Source of the DNA: an uncultured Hungatella sp.
GTDB lineage: Bacteria > Bacillota > Clostridia > Lachnospirales > Lachnospiraceae
Reading direction: 5' to 3'
Assembly (NCBI GenBank): GCA_910585435.1
Contig: CAJUEJ010000004.1
Location: 1-64,000, forward strand
DNA length: 64,000 bases
The stretch's first letter is position 1, and the number at the start of each line of letters is the position of its first letter. The notes beneath the pieces are model-generated. The model did not search any database and was not told the DNA's origin. It worked only from the letters and a program-made list of their open reading frames with translations. Position numbers and translations under genes: made by a program. Positions 47,962 to 56,912 of the stretch are shown here, piece after piece.

Positions 47962-50091
47962 ATGTACAAAAGTTTTTCTATGGATTTGGCCGGAAGAACC
48001 CTGACTGTCGACATAGACAGAGTGGGCAAGCAGGCAAACGGCGCCGCGTTTATGCATTACGGAGATACGGTAGTTTTATCTACCGCCACAGCGTCCGATA
48101 AACCAAGAGAGGGAATCGATTTCTTCCCCTTAAGCGTTGAGTACGAGGAGAAATTATACGCAGTAGGAAAGATCCCAGGCGGATTTAACAAGAGAGAAGG
48201 GAAGGCGTCGGAGAATGCGATTCTGACCTCCCGTGTCATTGACCGTCCCATGAGGCCGTTGTTTCCCAAGGATTACCGCAATGACGTAACCCTGAACAAT
48301 ATGGTTATGAGCGTGGATCCGGAGTGCCGGCCGGAGCTGGTGGCTATGCTGGGAGCAGCCATTGCAACCTGCATTTCCGATATTCCTTTTGACGGCCCCT
48401 GCGCCACCACCCAGGTAGGCCTGATAGACGGACAGATGATTGTAAACCCGTCTCAGGAGCAGTGGAAGATAAGTGATTTAAACCTGACAGTAGCCTCCAC
48501 AAAAGAGAAGGTGATCATGATCGAGGCCGGAGCCAACGAGGTGCCGGAGGCCAGGATGATCGAGGCTATCTATATGGCGCACGATGTGAACCAGACCATC
48601 ATAAAATTTATTGAAGGGATTGTGGCGGAGACAGGCAAGGAAAAGCATGCATATACCAGCTGTGCCGTTCCCCAGGAGATGTTTGACGAGATAAAGAAGC
48701 TGGTGCCGCCTCAGGAGATGGAGGAGGCTGTCTTCACCGATGACAAGCAGACCAGGGAAGAGAATATCCGTGTGATTACGGAGAAGCTGGAGGAGGCATT
48801 TGCCGAGAACGAAGAGTGGCTTGCCATGTTAGGCGAGGCTGTGTACCAGTATGAGAAAAAGACGGTCCGCAAGATGATCTTAAAGGATCACAAGCGTCCG
48901 GACGGAAGAGAGATCACCCAGATTCGTCCTCTCTCTGCAGAGGTGGATCTGATTCCCAGAGTCCATGGTTCCGCCATGTTTACCCGGGGACAGACCCAGA
49001 TCTGCAATGTATGTACCCTGGCTCCCCTGTCTGAGCAGCAGAGACTGGATGGCCTGGATGAGAATGAGATAAGCAAGCGGTATATGCACCATTATAATTT
49101 CCCGTCCTACTCTGTAGGCGAGACAAAACCGTCCAGAGGACCGGGAAGACGTGAGATCGGCCATGGGGCCCTGGCGGAGAGGGCATTGATCCCGGTACTG
49201 CCAAGCGAGGCGGAGTTCCCATATGCGATCCGTACGGTTTCGGAGACCTTTGAGTCCAACGGCTCTACTTCCATGGCCTCCACCTGTGCGTCCTGCATGT
49301 CTCTGATGGCTGCAGGCGTGCCTATCAAGAAGATGGTAGCCGGTATCTCCTGCGGCCTGGTGACCGGGGAGACAGACGACGATTTCGTGCTTCTCACAGA
49401 TATCCAGGGGCTGGAAGATTTCTTCGGCGACATGGATTTTAAGGTGACCGGCACCACAGAGGGAATCACCGCCATTCAGATGGATATCAAGATTCACGGA
49501 CTTACCAGACCGATTGTGGAAGGGGCGATTGCCAGATGCCGCGATGCAAGAATGTTTATCATGGATACCTGCATGAAGCCGGTTATCTCAGCGCCCAGAC
49601 CAGAGGTTGGCAAATATGCTCCGAAGATTGAGCAGATTACCATTGATCCCCAGAAGATCGGCGATGTGGTAGGCAAGCAGGGCAAGGTCATCAACAAGAT
49701 TATCGAGGAGACAGGCGTAAAGATTGATATTGAGGACGACGGAAGCGTATCTGTGTGCGGAACGGACAGGGAGATGATCCGGAAAGCCATCCGCATTATC
49801 GAGAGTATTGTCACAGACATTGAGCCGGGGCAGATCTTTACCGGCAAGGTGGTCCGCATTATGAACTTCGGTGCATTTGTGGAGCTGGCTCCCAACAAGG
49901 ACGGCATGGTACACATTTCCAAACTGTCAGACAAGCGTGTGGCAAAGGTGGAGGATGTGGTGAATATCGGCGATGAGGTAACCGTAAAGGTTATGGAGGT
50001 TGACAAGATGGGAAGAGTCAACCTGAGCATGAAGCCGGCGGATTTGGCCGATTCGAAAGAGGCAAAGGATTCGAAACCGACCGAAGGATAA
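47962..50091 (+). CDS. pnp: Polyribonucleotide nucleotidyltransferase (PNPase)
   Basis: The 709-aa 3'-5' phosphorolytic exonuclease has two RNase PH domains (AGRTLTVDIDRVGKQANGA and the second with VHGSAMFTRGQTQ), a KH domain (IGDVVGKQGKVINKIIEETG) and an S1 domain (GKVVRIMNFGAFVELAPNKD). All expected regions and length are normal. It lies downstream of rpsO, as in most bacteria, with a 190-nt GC-rich leader that may form a control structure (CTGAAAA at 47823 and TTTTCAG at 47857). Confidence 0.97.
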   Translation: MYKSFSMDLAGRTLTVDIDRVGKQANGAAFMHYGDTVVLSTATASDKPREGIDFFPLSVEYEEKLYAVGKIPGGFNKREGKASENAILTSRVIDRPMRPLFPKDYRNDVTLNNMVMSVDPECRPELVAMLGAAIATCISDIPFDGPCATTQVGLIDGQMIVNPSQEQWKISDLNLTVASTKEKVIMIEAGANEVPEARMIEAIYMAHDVNQTIIKFIEGIVAETGKEKHAYTSCAVPQEMFDEIKKLVPPQEMEEAVFTDDKQTREENIRVITEKLEEAFAENEEWLAMLGEAVYQYEKKTVRKMILKDHKRPDGREITQIRPLSAEVDLIPRVHGSAMFTRGQTQICNVCTLAPLSEQQRLDGLDENEISKRYMHHYNFPSYSVGETKPSRGPGRREIGHGALAERALIPVLPSEAEFPYAIRTVSETFESNGSTSMASTCASCMSLMAAGVPIKKMVAGISCGLVTGETDDDFVLLTDIQGLEDFFGDMDFKVTGTTEGITAIQMDIKIHGLTRPIVEGAIARCRDARMFIMDTCMKPVISAPRPEVGKYAPKIEQITIDPQKIGDVVGKQGKVINKIIEETGVKIDIEDDGSVSVCGTDREMIRKAIRIIESIVTDIEPGQIFTGKVVRIMNFGAFVELAPNKDGMVHISKLSDKRVAKVEDVVNIGDEVTVKVMEVDKMGRVNLSMKPADLADSKEAKDSKPTEG

Positions 50092-50099
50092 AGCAGGTC

Positions 50100-50144
50100 A
50101 GCGGAGCATGACAGCCAGAAACAGGCAGCCATGTTCCGCTTTTG
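50100..50144 (+). terminator. Rho-independent terminator after pnp
   Basis: AGCGGAGCATG and CATGTTCCGCT pair with one mismatch, followed by TTTT. Confidence 0.65.
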
Positions 50145-50202
50145 TAACATTTTAAACATCTGGAGTGGACTTTAATTTATAGAAGGGATACTGGTTTGAA
50201 CA

Positions 50203-50880
50203 ATGATAAGTGAACGGTTGTACGGTATTTTGCTGGATTCCTTTTGGAAAATCTTGTTGCCAGGACTGAAGGTAACCATTCCCCTGACTGTCATTGCCTT
50301 TTCCCTGGCGATGGTGATTGCGGTGATTATGGCCCTGATACAGTTTGCCAATGTGAAGGTACTGAAGCATATAGCCAGATTCTATATATGGGTGGTTCGG
50401 GGAACTCCTCTTTTGGTTCAGCTGTTTATCGTTTTCTATGGCCTTCCCAAGGTGGGGATTGTCCTTGCACCCTTTCCTTCAGCTGTGATTGTTTTTTCTG
50501 TCAATGAAGGAGCTTACGGCGCGGAGATCATCCGGGCGGCGCTGGAGTCTGTGCCCAAGGGGCAGATGGAGGCGGGATACTGTGTGGGTATGTCTTACCT
50601 GCAGATTATAAGGCGGATCATACTTCCCCAGGCGCTGCGGACAGCGTTTCCGTCCCTGTCCAATTCCCTGATTGCCATGGTAAAGGATACCTCTCTTGCC
50701 GCCAATATTACGGTGGCGGAGATGTTTATGGCGACCCAGAGGATTGTGGCCAGGACTTATGAGCCTCTGGCGCTGTACTGTGAGGTGGGCCTGATTTATC
50801 TTTTATTTTCCACGATTCTCACAAAGCTGCAGCGAGTGGGAGAGAAGAAACTGGACTTTTACGGATATAACAGGAGGTAG
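50203..50880 (+). CDS. Polar amino-acid ABC transporter permease
   Basis: The 225-aa HisM/GlnP-type permease has about five helices. IPLTVIAFSLAMVIAVIMAL and the polar motif VRGTPLLVQLFIVFYGLP are typical, and the ATPase-docking EAA loop is GAEIIRAALESVPKGQMEAG. It is first of three genes (permease, ATPase 3 bp later, binding protein), closed by its own terminator. Confidence 0.9.
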   Translation: MISERLYGILLDSFWKILLPGLKVTIPLTVIAFSLAMVIAVIMALIQFANVKVLKHIARFYIWVVRGTPLLVQLFIVFYGLPKVGIVLAPFPSAVIVFSVNEGAYGAEIIRAALESVPKGQMEAGYCVGMSYLQIIRRIILPQALRTAFPSLSNSLIAMVKDTSLAANITVAEMFMATQRIVARTYEPLALYCEVGLIYLLFSTILTKLQRVGEKKLDFYGYNRR

Positions 50881-50883
50881 GCC

Positions 50884-51633
50884 ATGCTGGAGGTTAAGGG
50901 AATCAGGAAAAGCTTTGGGGATTTGGAAGTCTTAAAAGGCGTGGATCTGCATGTGGACAAAGGGGATGTGGTGGCGATTCTGGGGCCCAGCGGTTCGGGG
51001 AAAACCACCCTTCTCAGATGCATCAATTTTCTGGAGACAGCGGATGAGGGGACGCTTACCTTTGACGGGGAGACCCATGCTATGAGCCGCATGTCCAGGA
51101 AGGATATAGCCGCTTTGAGGAAGAAAACTGCGTTTGTGTTTCAGAGCTTTAATCTGTTTTTGAATAAGACGGCGCTGGAAAATGTGACAGAAGGGCTTAT
51201 CGTGGCGCGGAAGATGGAGAAGGCCCGGGCGGAGGATATAGGAAGAAGGGCCCTTGACAAGGTGGGGATGGGGGATCGGTACGACCATTATCCTCATCAG
51301 CTGTCAGGGGGACAGCAGCAGCGCGTGGCTATTGCCAGGGCGCTGGCTACTAATCCGGAGATAATATTTTTCGATGAGCCTACCTCGGCCCTGGACCCGG
51401 AGCTTATCGGGGAGGTTTTGGAGGTTATGAGGGAGCTGGCAAAAGAGGGGATGACTATGCTGGTGGTGACTCATGAGATGAATTTTGCCAGGAATGTTTC
51501 CAATAAGGTGATATTTATGGAACAGGGTGTGGTGGTGGAGTCTGGGGCTTCAAAGGAGTTTTTTGAGAATCCCGGGGAGGAGAGAACCAGGGAGTTTCTT
51601 AAGATGGTTGCGGGGGAGAGAGGATGTCATTAA
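50884..51633 (+). CDS. Polar amino-acid ABC transporter ATP-binding protein
   Basis: The 249-aa ATPase has Walker A GPSGSGKTTLLRCINF, the signature LSGGQQQRVAIARAL, Walker B IIFFDEPTSALDP and the H-loop VVTHEMNFA. It belongs to the GlnQ/HisP group. It starts 3 bp after the permease stop. It powers uptake of an amino acid, perhaps cystine, arginine or glutamine; the sequence does not say which. Confidence 0.93.
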   Translation: MLEVKGIRKSFGDLEVLKGVDLHVDKGDVVAILGPSGSGKTTLLRCINFLETADEGTLTFDGETHAMSRMSRKDIAALRKKTAFVFQSFNLFLNKTALENVTEGLIVARKMEKARAEDIGRRALDKVGMGDRYDHYPHQLSGGQQQRVAIARALATNPEIIFFDEPTSALDPELIGEVLEVMRELAKEGMTMLVVTHEMNFARNVSNKVIFMEQGVVVESGASKEFFENPGEERTREFLKMVAGERGCH

Positions 51634-51718
51634 GTTAAGTGGGATCGCTTATGTTATCGCGATGGTAAGAGATTATTGAAGTGGTATTAGAGAGGCTATT
51701 AGGAAGGAGAATTTAAAA

Positions 51719-52627
51719 ATGAGGAAGAATGTGTGGATTAGAATGGCGGCTGTGATGGCGGCCGGAGTGTTGGGGTTGTCGGGATGTGGGAAGGGTAGCC
51801 AGGGGACTGCAGGGTCAGAGACGCAGAGTGCGGCGGCCGGGGAGCAGAGCGGCGGGGAGACCAAGGCGGATTCAGGAGAGACGGAAGAAGGGGGAGAGGA
51901 GAAGGATCAGCTTGGACGGATTCAGGAGAAGGGGGAGCTGGTGGTGGCTATGGAGGGGACCTGGTCTCCCTGGACGTACCATGATGAAGCGGATCAGCTG
52001 GTGGGATATGATGTGGAGGTGGCTGACAGGATTGCCCAGAAGCTGGGGGTGAAGGCCGTGTTTGTGGAAGGTGAATGGGACGGACTGTTTGCCGGGCTGG
52101 ATGCAGGGCGGTATGATATGGTGGTTAACGGTGTGGAGATCACAGAGGAGCGGAGGGAGAAGTATGATTTTACGGAACCTTATGCGTATATCCGCACGGC
52201 TATTGTGGTAAATGGGAGCAACGATGAGATACAGTCTTTTGAGGATCTGGATGGGAAAAATACGGCAAATACTATCTCCAGCACTTATGCGGAGCTGGCG
52301 GAGAGCTATGGGGCTACGGTGACAGGTGTGGATGATCTGAACCAGACCTTTGAGCTGCTGCTTTCGGGCCGTATCGATGCCACCCTCAATGCGGAGCTGA
52401 CGTATTATGATTACATGAAGGCCCATCCGGACAGGGATTTAAAGATTGCGGCGCTGACAGAAGAGGCGTCTTTCGTGTCTATTCCTTTACGGAAAGGGGC
52501 GGATTCGGAAAGCCTGAGGAAAGCTGTCGATGAAGCTATTGCAGAGCTTGGGGAATCCGGGGAGCTGGCAAAGCTTTCGGAAAAATATTTTGGAAGCGAT
52601 ATTTCCAGGAATCCACAGGAGGATTGA
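51719..52627 (+). CDS. Amino-acid-binding lipoprotein of the ABC transporter
   Basis: The 302-aa protein has a lipoprotein signal ending LSGC (Cys22), a Glu/Gly-rich linker and an SBP_bac_3 domain: RIQEKGELVVAMEGTWSPWT, YDVEVADRIAQKLGVKAVFV and FDGLFAGLDAGRYD-like DGLFAGLDAGRYDMVVNGVE. This fold binds polar amino acids. Its gene is separated by 85 bp from the ATPase and has its own AAGGAGAATTT ribosome site. The stop lies before a strong hairpin terminator. Confidence 0.9.
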   Translation: MRKNVWIRMAAVMAAGVLGLSGCGKGSQGTAGSETQSAAAGEQSGGETKADSGETEEGGEEKDQLGRIQEKGELVVAMEGTWSPWTYHDEADQLVGYDVEVADRIAQKLGVKAVFVEGEWDGLFAGLDAGRYDMVVNGVEITEERREKYDFTEPYAYIRTAIVVNGSNDEIQSFEDLDGKNTANTISSTYAELAESYGATVTGVDDLNQTFELLLSGRIDATLNAELTYYDYMKAHPDRDLKIAALTEEASFVSIPLRKGADSESLRKAVDEAIAELGESGELAKLSEKYFGSDISRNPQED

Positions 52628-52645
52628 TTTTCCTCGTTTATTTGG

Positions 52646-52673
52646 CAAGAGGGCGCAGGCCCTCTTGTTTTTT
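52646..52673 (+). terminator. Rho-independent terminator
   Basis: CAAGAGGGC, GCAG loop, GCCCTCTTG, then six T. Confidence 0.95.
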
Positions 52674-52903
52674 GGCTGTATGCCTTGGGAATCATGCCTC
52701 TGACAGAGACTTTCATATTTATTTGCTGTCAGGGAGGGGGATTTTTGAAAAACACAAAAAATAGTAAGAAAATATTTATTGCTTTATAAAAGAATGTAGA
52801 GTAAAGTAAATGACAGCAAAATCCTGTGTATTCCAAAGGTGTTTTGGAGCATGTCTGACATGCAGGGTTTTTGGAGTACATGTAATAATACTGGAGGCAA
52901 AGG

Positions 52904-54478
52904 ATGAGAAAGTTCATATGTATATTGGCAGGCGTAATGCTTCTGGGGAATGCTTCTTCGACAGTAAGCTTTGCAGATGTGACAGGTCAGACGGCTCAGC
53001 TTATAGGGCCGGGGGGACAGCAGAATGAGAGTATGCAGCCGGGAGGAAAACCGGGAGACGGCCTGGCAGGGGTTCAGCCGGTTCCGGGGCAGGATGGGGA
53101 TGATTCCGGCAGCCAGTCAGGAACGGGAGCAGGGCCGGAGCAGAGTGTAAATGATTCCGGCAGCCAGCCTGGGACGGGAGCAGGGCCGGGGCAGAGCATA
53201 AGTGATTCCGGCAGCCAGCCTGGGAATGGTTCAGGACAGGGACAGCCCGGAAGCGGATCTGGCAGCCAGCCTGGGATGAATCAGGGGCCGGGACAGAACA
53301 GTGTGAATTCTGGTTACAGCCAGACGGGGGCCCAGACTGTGACAGGGCCTGGCGGGAACCCAGCAGCTTCAGATACAGGAGACAGCCAGACTCCCACAGG
53401 GCCTGGCTATGGGGCGGCCCAGGGGCAGCAGGGATACGGCCCCGGGTTTCCCAGTGAAGAGAAGGGGGACGGTACGGTTCTTGCAGCTCCTCAGTTGCCT
53501 CAGAATAATTTTTTAAATTCTGTCGTCACGGATCCGGTGGTTAATGCGGCGGAGAAGTATTCGTACGACCAGATGGTGGCGGATATCCGAAAGCTGCAGG
53601 CGCGTTACGGGGAGAAAATCCATGTCAATGTCATCGGGCATTCCCACGACGGCAGAGAGCTGTACGAGGTGATTGTGGGAAATGTCAATGCGCCGAAGCA
53701 TATCCTCTTGCAGGGCGCGATTCATGCCAGAGAATATATGACGCCTCTGATTATGATGAGCCAGATTGAGATGGCTTTGTTTCACTATAATACGGGACAA
53801 TATGATGGTATGATGCTGAGAGATATGTTTCAGCAGACTGCGCTGCATTTTGTTCCTATGAGCAATCCGGACGGAGTGAGTTTGTCCCAGTTCGGGCTAG
53901 CAGGGATTCGCTCTGATTTCCTGAAGCAGACTATTTTAAACAGCTACGCCAGAGACACGGCGGAGGGGAGGACGGCTCTTCCCTTGGAACAGTATCTGAC
54001 TCTCTGGAAAAGCAACGCAGCAGGCGTGGATTTGAACCACAATTTCCCGGCGGACTGGGAGGGGATTGTGACTTCGGCAGTCTCCAATTCCTATGCAGGC
54101 TACAAGGGAGGCGGCCCGCTGTCGGAACCGGAGAGCCTGGCTCTGGCTTCTATGGCTGACAAATATGCATGGGTGGCAACTATCAGCTACCATTCCATGG
54201 GAAATATAATCTATTGGGATACACAGATAAGCAGGGTGAAGGAGGCTTCCCTGTCTCTGGCTCAGAGCATTTCCGCCGTGACCGGGTACAGGACGGACGG
54301 AAGCGACGGAAAAGGCGGCTTTAAAGACTGGATGCAGTCAAAAGACAATCCGGTGCCCGGGATTACCATCGAGGTGGGAAGTGTCAGCTGCCCGCTGCCC
54401 TTAAGCCAGTTTGACGGGGCCTGGCAGCAGAACAAGGCAGTCTGGGCGCAGGCGATGAAGTGGAGCATCGGGCAGTAG
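52904..54478 (+). CDS. Secreted M14-family zinc carboxypeptidase
   Basis: The 524-aa protein has a signal peptide (MRKFICILAGVMLLGNASST), then about 170 residues of Gly/Pro/Ser/Gln-rich linker, then the M14 domain. Zinc ligands are in GAIHAREYMTP (His274, Glu277) and YHSMG (His430), with the catalytic Glu490 in ITIEVGS. It probably trims peptides or peptidoglycan stems outside the cell; M14 relatives in Clostridia include gamma-D-Glu-meso-DAP enzymes. No LysM or other wall-binding domain is seen. The linker contains a 51-bp tandem repeat. The ribosome site is CTGGAGGCAAAGG. Confidence 0.85.
   Translation: MRKFICILAGVMLLGNASSTVSFADVTGQTAQLIGPGGQQNESMQPGGKPGDGLAGVQPVPGQDGDDSGSQSGTGAGPEQSVNDSGSQPGTGAGPGQSISDSGSQPGNGSGQGQPGSGSGSQPGMNQGPGQNSVNSGYSQTGAQTVTGPGGNPAASDTGDSQTPTGPGYGAAQGQQGYGPGFPSEEKGDGTVLAAPQLPQNNFLNSVVTDPVVNAAEKYSYDQMVADIRKLQARYGEKIHVNVIGHSHDGRELYEVIVGNVNAPKHILLQGAIHAREYMTPLIMMSQIEMALFHYNTGQYDGMMLRDMFQQTALHFVPMSNPDGVSLSQFGLAGIRSDFLKQTILNSYARDTAEGRTALPLEQYLTLWKSNAAGVDLNHNFPADWEGIVTSAVSNSYAGYKGGGPLSEPESLALASMADKYAWVATISYHSMGNIIYWDTQISRVKEASLSLAQSISAVTGYRTDGSDGKGGFKDWMQSKDNPVPGITIEVGSVSCPLPLSQFDGAWQQNKAVWAQAMKWSIGQ
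53102..53254 (+). repeat. 51-bp coding repeat in the M14 linker
   Basis: Units starting GATTCCGGCAGCCAG recur at 53102, 53153 and 53204, encoding DSGSQPGTGAGPGQS-like repeats of 17 codons. Confidence 0.85.
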
Positions 54479-54483
54479 GAAGA

Positions 54484-54975
54484 TTATGCAGAACAGAACA
54501 CGGTAATCAAATCCGGGGAGGTCTGTGCCGGAATGCTTCTGGTAGTGCCGGTGTAGAGAACTAAAAGAAGCTGATTTCCCAGCTGCCCGGGATAAATCTG
54601 CCCGTTCTGTGTGCGGATATTGGTGTAACCGGACAGATTCAGAACCAGGGTATTGTCACTGTTTCGAAGATTCTGGTCAAAGGTGTCCAGCATGGCATAT
54701 TGATTCCTGTTTGGTTTTACCACCACCACAGCCTGATACTGAGGCGGGTAAATGAGAGGCATAGGCGCCAGCAAATCGTAAAAGGCGATGATTCTGTCTC
54801 CCTGCCGGATCGGTGCCTGGTTCAGCACATACGTACGGGGATCTATGACGACAGAATAAGTCTCCCCATATATTGTCTGGACAGTGAGAAGCAAGGTGCA
54901 GACAGAAGCAGAATTGCCAAAGGGAAAATCAGCGATGGAGGTGACAGTACCTTCTATTGGAGAAAAACGTCCCAT
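54484..54975 (-). CDS. Hypothetical protein, 163 aa
   Basis: I do not recognise the family. The protein is soluble and beta-rich: MGRFSPIEGTVTSIADFPFG, YSVVIDPRTYVLNQAPIRQG, then YDLLAPMPLIYPPQYQAVVV. The pattern of short strands resembles an OB-like barrel. It is convergent with the M14 gene with only 5 bp between the stops, with no separate terminator. The start follows CAGGAGCTTTT. The neighbouring gltX is divergent. Confidence 0.65.
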   Translation of the reverse strand: MGRFSPIEGTVTSIADFPFGNSASVCTLLLTVQTIYGETYSVVIDPRTYVLNQAPIRQGDRIIAFYDLLAPMPLIYPPQYQAVVVVKPNRNQYAMLDTFDQNLRNSDNTLVLNLSGYTNIRTQNGQIYPGQLGNQLLLVLYTGTTRSIPAQTSPDLITVFCSA

Positions 54976-55057
54976 AAAAGCTCCTGATGGTTTCTTTTAA
55001 CTTAATGTATGAAGGGCGGCTAAGAAGGGTGAGCTTATGAAGGCACAAAGATTCCTA

Positions 55058-55086
55058 TTGTTTTTTCCGGCTTCACAGGTTATAAT
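55058..55086 (+). promoter_or_regulatory. Promoter of gltX
   Basis: TTGTTT, exactly 17 bp, TATAAT. The transcript would start near 55093, giving a structured leader of about 135 nt. Confidence 0.8.
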
Positions 55087-55099
55087 GTCCACGTAGAAG

Positions 55100-55210
55100 C
55101 CGGGTACAGCATTAGTTCTGCTCACTGCCATTTCTGCAGGGAAGCAGTGAGGCAGAAACCTATACCAGTCTATACCCGGTAAATCAGGGCATGCAATGCT
55201 GTGAAGCATG
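55100..55210 (+). ncRNA. Structured gltX leader with a predicted pseudoknot
   Basis: Visible pairings: outer stem CCGGGTA (55100-55106) with TACCCGG (55173-55179); inner stem TTCTGcTCACTGC (55116-55128) with GCAGTGAGgCAGAA (55144-55157); and ACAGCATT (55106-55113) with AATGCTGT (55195-55202), which lies in the loop of CATGC/GCATG (55190-55210). The last pair crosses the outer stem, so it would form a pseudoknot close to the ribosome site GGAGG. It does not resemble a T-box: no specifier loop and no TGGN bulge were found. Confidence 0.6.
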
Positions 55211-55228
55211 TACGGAATGGAGGAAACT

Positions 55229-56680
55229 ATGAGTAGAGTAAGGACGAGATATGCGCCAAGTCCTACAGGAAGGATGCATGTTGGGAATTTACGAACTGCA
55301 TTATACGCATATTTGATTGCAAAGCACGAGGGAGGAGATTTTCTTCTCCGGATTGAGGATACAGATCAGGAACGATTTGTAGAAGGAGCTACAGAGATTA
55401 TATACCGGACTCTGGAGGAAACCGGCTTGATTCATGATGAAGGGCCGGATAAAGACGGCGGCGTAGGCCCTTATGTGCAAAGTGAGCGTCAGGCGTCAGG
55501 CATCTATCTGGAATATGCGAAAAAGCTGATCGAGAAAGGGCAGGCTTACTACTGCTTCTGCGATCAGGAGCGTCTGGATTCTTTAAAGCGGACTGTAAAT
55601 GGTGAGGAGATTATGACCTATGACAAGCACTGCCTTCACCTGTCCAAAGAGGAGATCGAGGCCAACTTAGCAGCAGGAAAGCCCTATGTGATCCGTCAGA
55701 ATAACCCTGCGGAGGGGACCACCACCTTCCATGACGAGATTTACGGCGATATCACTGTGGACAACGGGGAGCTGGACGATATGGTTCTCATTAAATCCGA
55801 CGGATATCCTACTTATAATTTTGCCAATGTGGTAGATGATCATCTCATGGGGATCACCCATGTGGTACGGGGCAATGAATATCTGTCCTCTTCCCCCAAA
55901 TACAACCGTCTTTATGATGCATTTGGGTGGCAGGTTCCTGTGTATGTCCACTGTCCCCTGATTACCAACGAGGAGCATAAGAAATTAAGCAAGAGAAGCG
56001 GCCATTCTTCCTACGAGGATTTGATAGAACAGGGGTTTGTCTCTGAGGCAGTGGTAAACTATGTGGCTTTGCTTGGGTGGTCTCCTGAGGATAACCGGGA
56101 GATATTTTCCCTTCAGGAGCTGGTGGAGAACTTCGATTACCGTCATATGAGCAAATCACCGGCAGTATTTGATATGACAAAGCTGAAATGGATGAACGGA
56201 GAATACTTAAAAGCCATGGATTTTGACAGGTTCTATGAGATGGCAGAGCCTTATATCAGGGAAGTAATTAAGAAAGACCTGGATTTAAAGAAGATCGCTG
56301 CCATGGTAAAAACCAGGATTGAAGTGTTCCCGGATATTGCCGGCCATATTGATTTCTTTGAGGCTATGCCGGCGTATGATCCCCAGATGTATATCCACAA
56401 GAAGATGAAGACCACCAGGGAGACTTCTCTGCAGGTGTTTAAAGAGGTTTTGCCCTTGCTGGAGGCACAGGAGGATTATTCCAATGACGCTCTGTATCAG
56501 ACCTTGTCTGCCTATGTGTCAGACAAAGGATATAAGACAGGGTATGTGATGTGGCCTGTCCGTACTGCTGTGTCCGGCAAGCAGATGACACCGGCAGGGG
56601 CGACGGAGATCATGGAGGTTTTGGGGAAGGATGAGTCCCTGGACAGAATCAGGAAGGGAATTCGGCTGTTGGAACAGTAA
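55229..56680 (+). CDS. gltX: Glutamyl-tRNA synthetase
   Basis: The 483-aa class I synthetase starts with the HIGH-type motif TRYAPSPTGRMHVGNLRTAL and has LLRIEDTDQERFVEGA and the KMSKS motif KKLSKRSGH. The C-terminal anticodon-binding half is present. The ATG follows GGAATGGAGGAAACT; the in-frame ATG at 55208 lies in the leader hairpin region and would add seven residues. It charges tRNA-Glu; in many Clostridia it also charges tRNA-Gln for later amidation. Confidence 0.95.
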   Translation: MSRVRTRYAPSPTGRMHVGNLRTALYAYLIAKHEGGDFLLRIEDTDQERFVEGATEIIYRTLEETGLIHDEGPDKDGGVGPYVQSERQASGIYLEYAKKLIEKGQAYYCFCDQERLDSLKRTVNGEEIMTYDKHCLHLSKEEIEANLAAGKPYVIRQNNPAEGTTTFHDEIYGDITVDNGELDDMVLIKSDGYPTYNFANVVDDHLMGITHVVRGNEYLSSSPKYNRLYDAFGWQVPVYVHCPLITNEEHKKLSKRSGHSSYEDLIEQGFVSEAVVNYVALLGWSPEDNREIFSLQELVENFDYRHMSKSPAVFDMTKLKWMNGEYLKAMDFDRFYEMAEPYIREVIKKDLDLKKIAAMVKTRIEVFPDIAGHIDFFEAMPAYDPQMYIHKKMKTTRETSLQVFKEVLPLLEAQEDYSNDALYQTLSAYVSDKGYKTGYVMWPVRTAVSGKQMTPAGATEIMEVLGKDESLDRIRKGIRLLEQ

Positions 56681-56729
56681 GATGTTATGTCTGCAGCAGA
56701 GACAATATCTGGAATGAAAGAAAGCTTGC

Positions 56730-56774
56730 AGGGACGAAAAAGCTGTATAAGCGATTCGTCCCTGTTGTTTTTTT
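56730..56774 (+). terminator. Rho-independent terminator after gltX
   Basis: AGGGACGAA, 16-nt loop, TTCGTCCCT, then GTTG and seven T. Confidence 0.9.
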
Positions 56775-56822
56775 AAAAGGGATGATGGAGGGGCTGCTGG
56801 GAGCCATAGGGCGTCGCGGCTT

Positions 56823-56909
56823 GTGGAAGCAAAAGAATTGTATGAGAAAGGCCTGATTACCGCTGAGGAGTATGAGGCCAAGAGAAAAGAGATACTGGAG
56901 GAAGTGTAG
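56823..56909 (+). pseudogene. SHOCT-domain tail fragment
   Basis: Frame GTG-led: VEAKELYEKGLITAEEYEAK followed by RKEILEEV and stop. This is a standard SHOCT domain, the short C-terminal oligomerisation helix pair found at the ends of membrane and phage proteins. No body domain lies upstream in frame and there is no good ribosome site, so it is probably a remnant. Its end overlaps the ribosome site of the helicase gene. Confidence 0.5.
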
Positions 56910-56912
56910 CAG

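Noticed and set aside
54997..55209. 70-codon minus-strand frame over the gltX leader
   Set aside because: It covers the promoter and leader hairpins of gltX and has no ribosome site.
55093..55228. T-box riboswitch in front of gltX
   Set aside because: No specifier stem I, no T-box sequence and no antiterminator bulge TGGN were found, and the leader is short.
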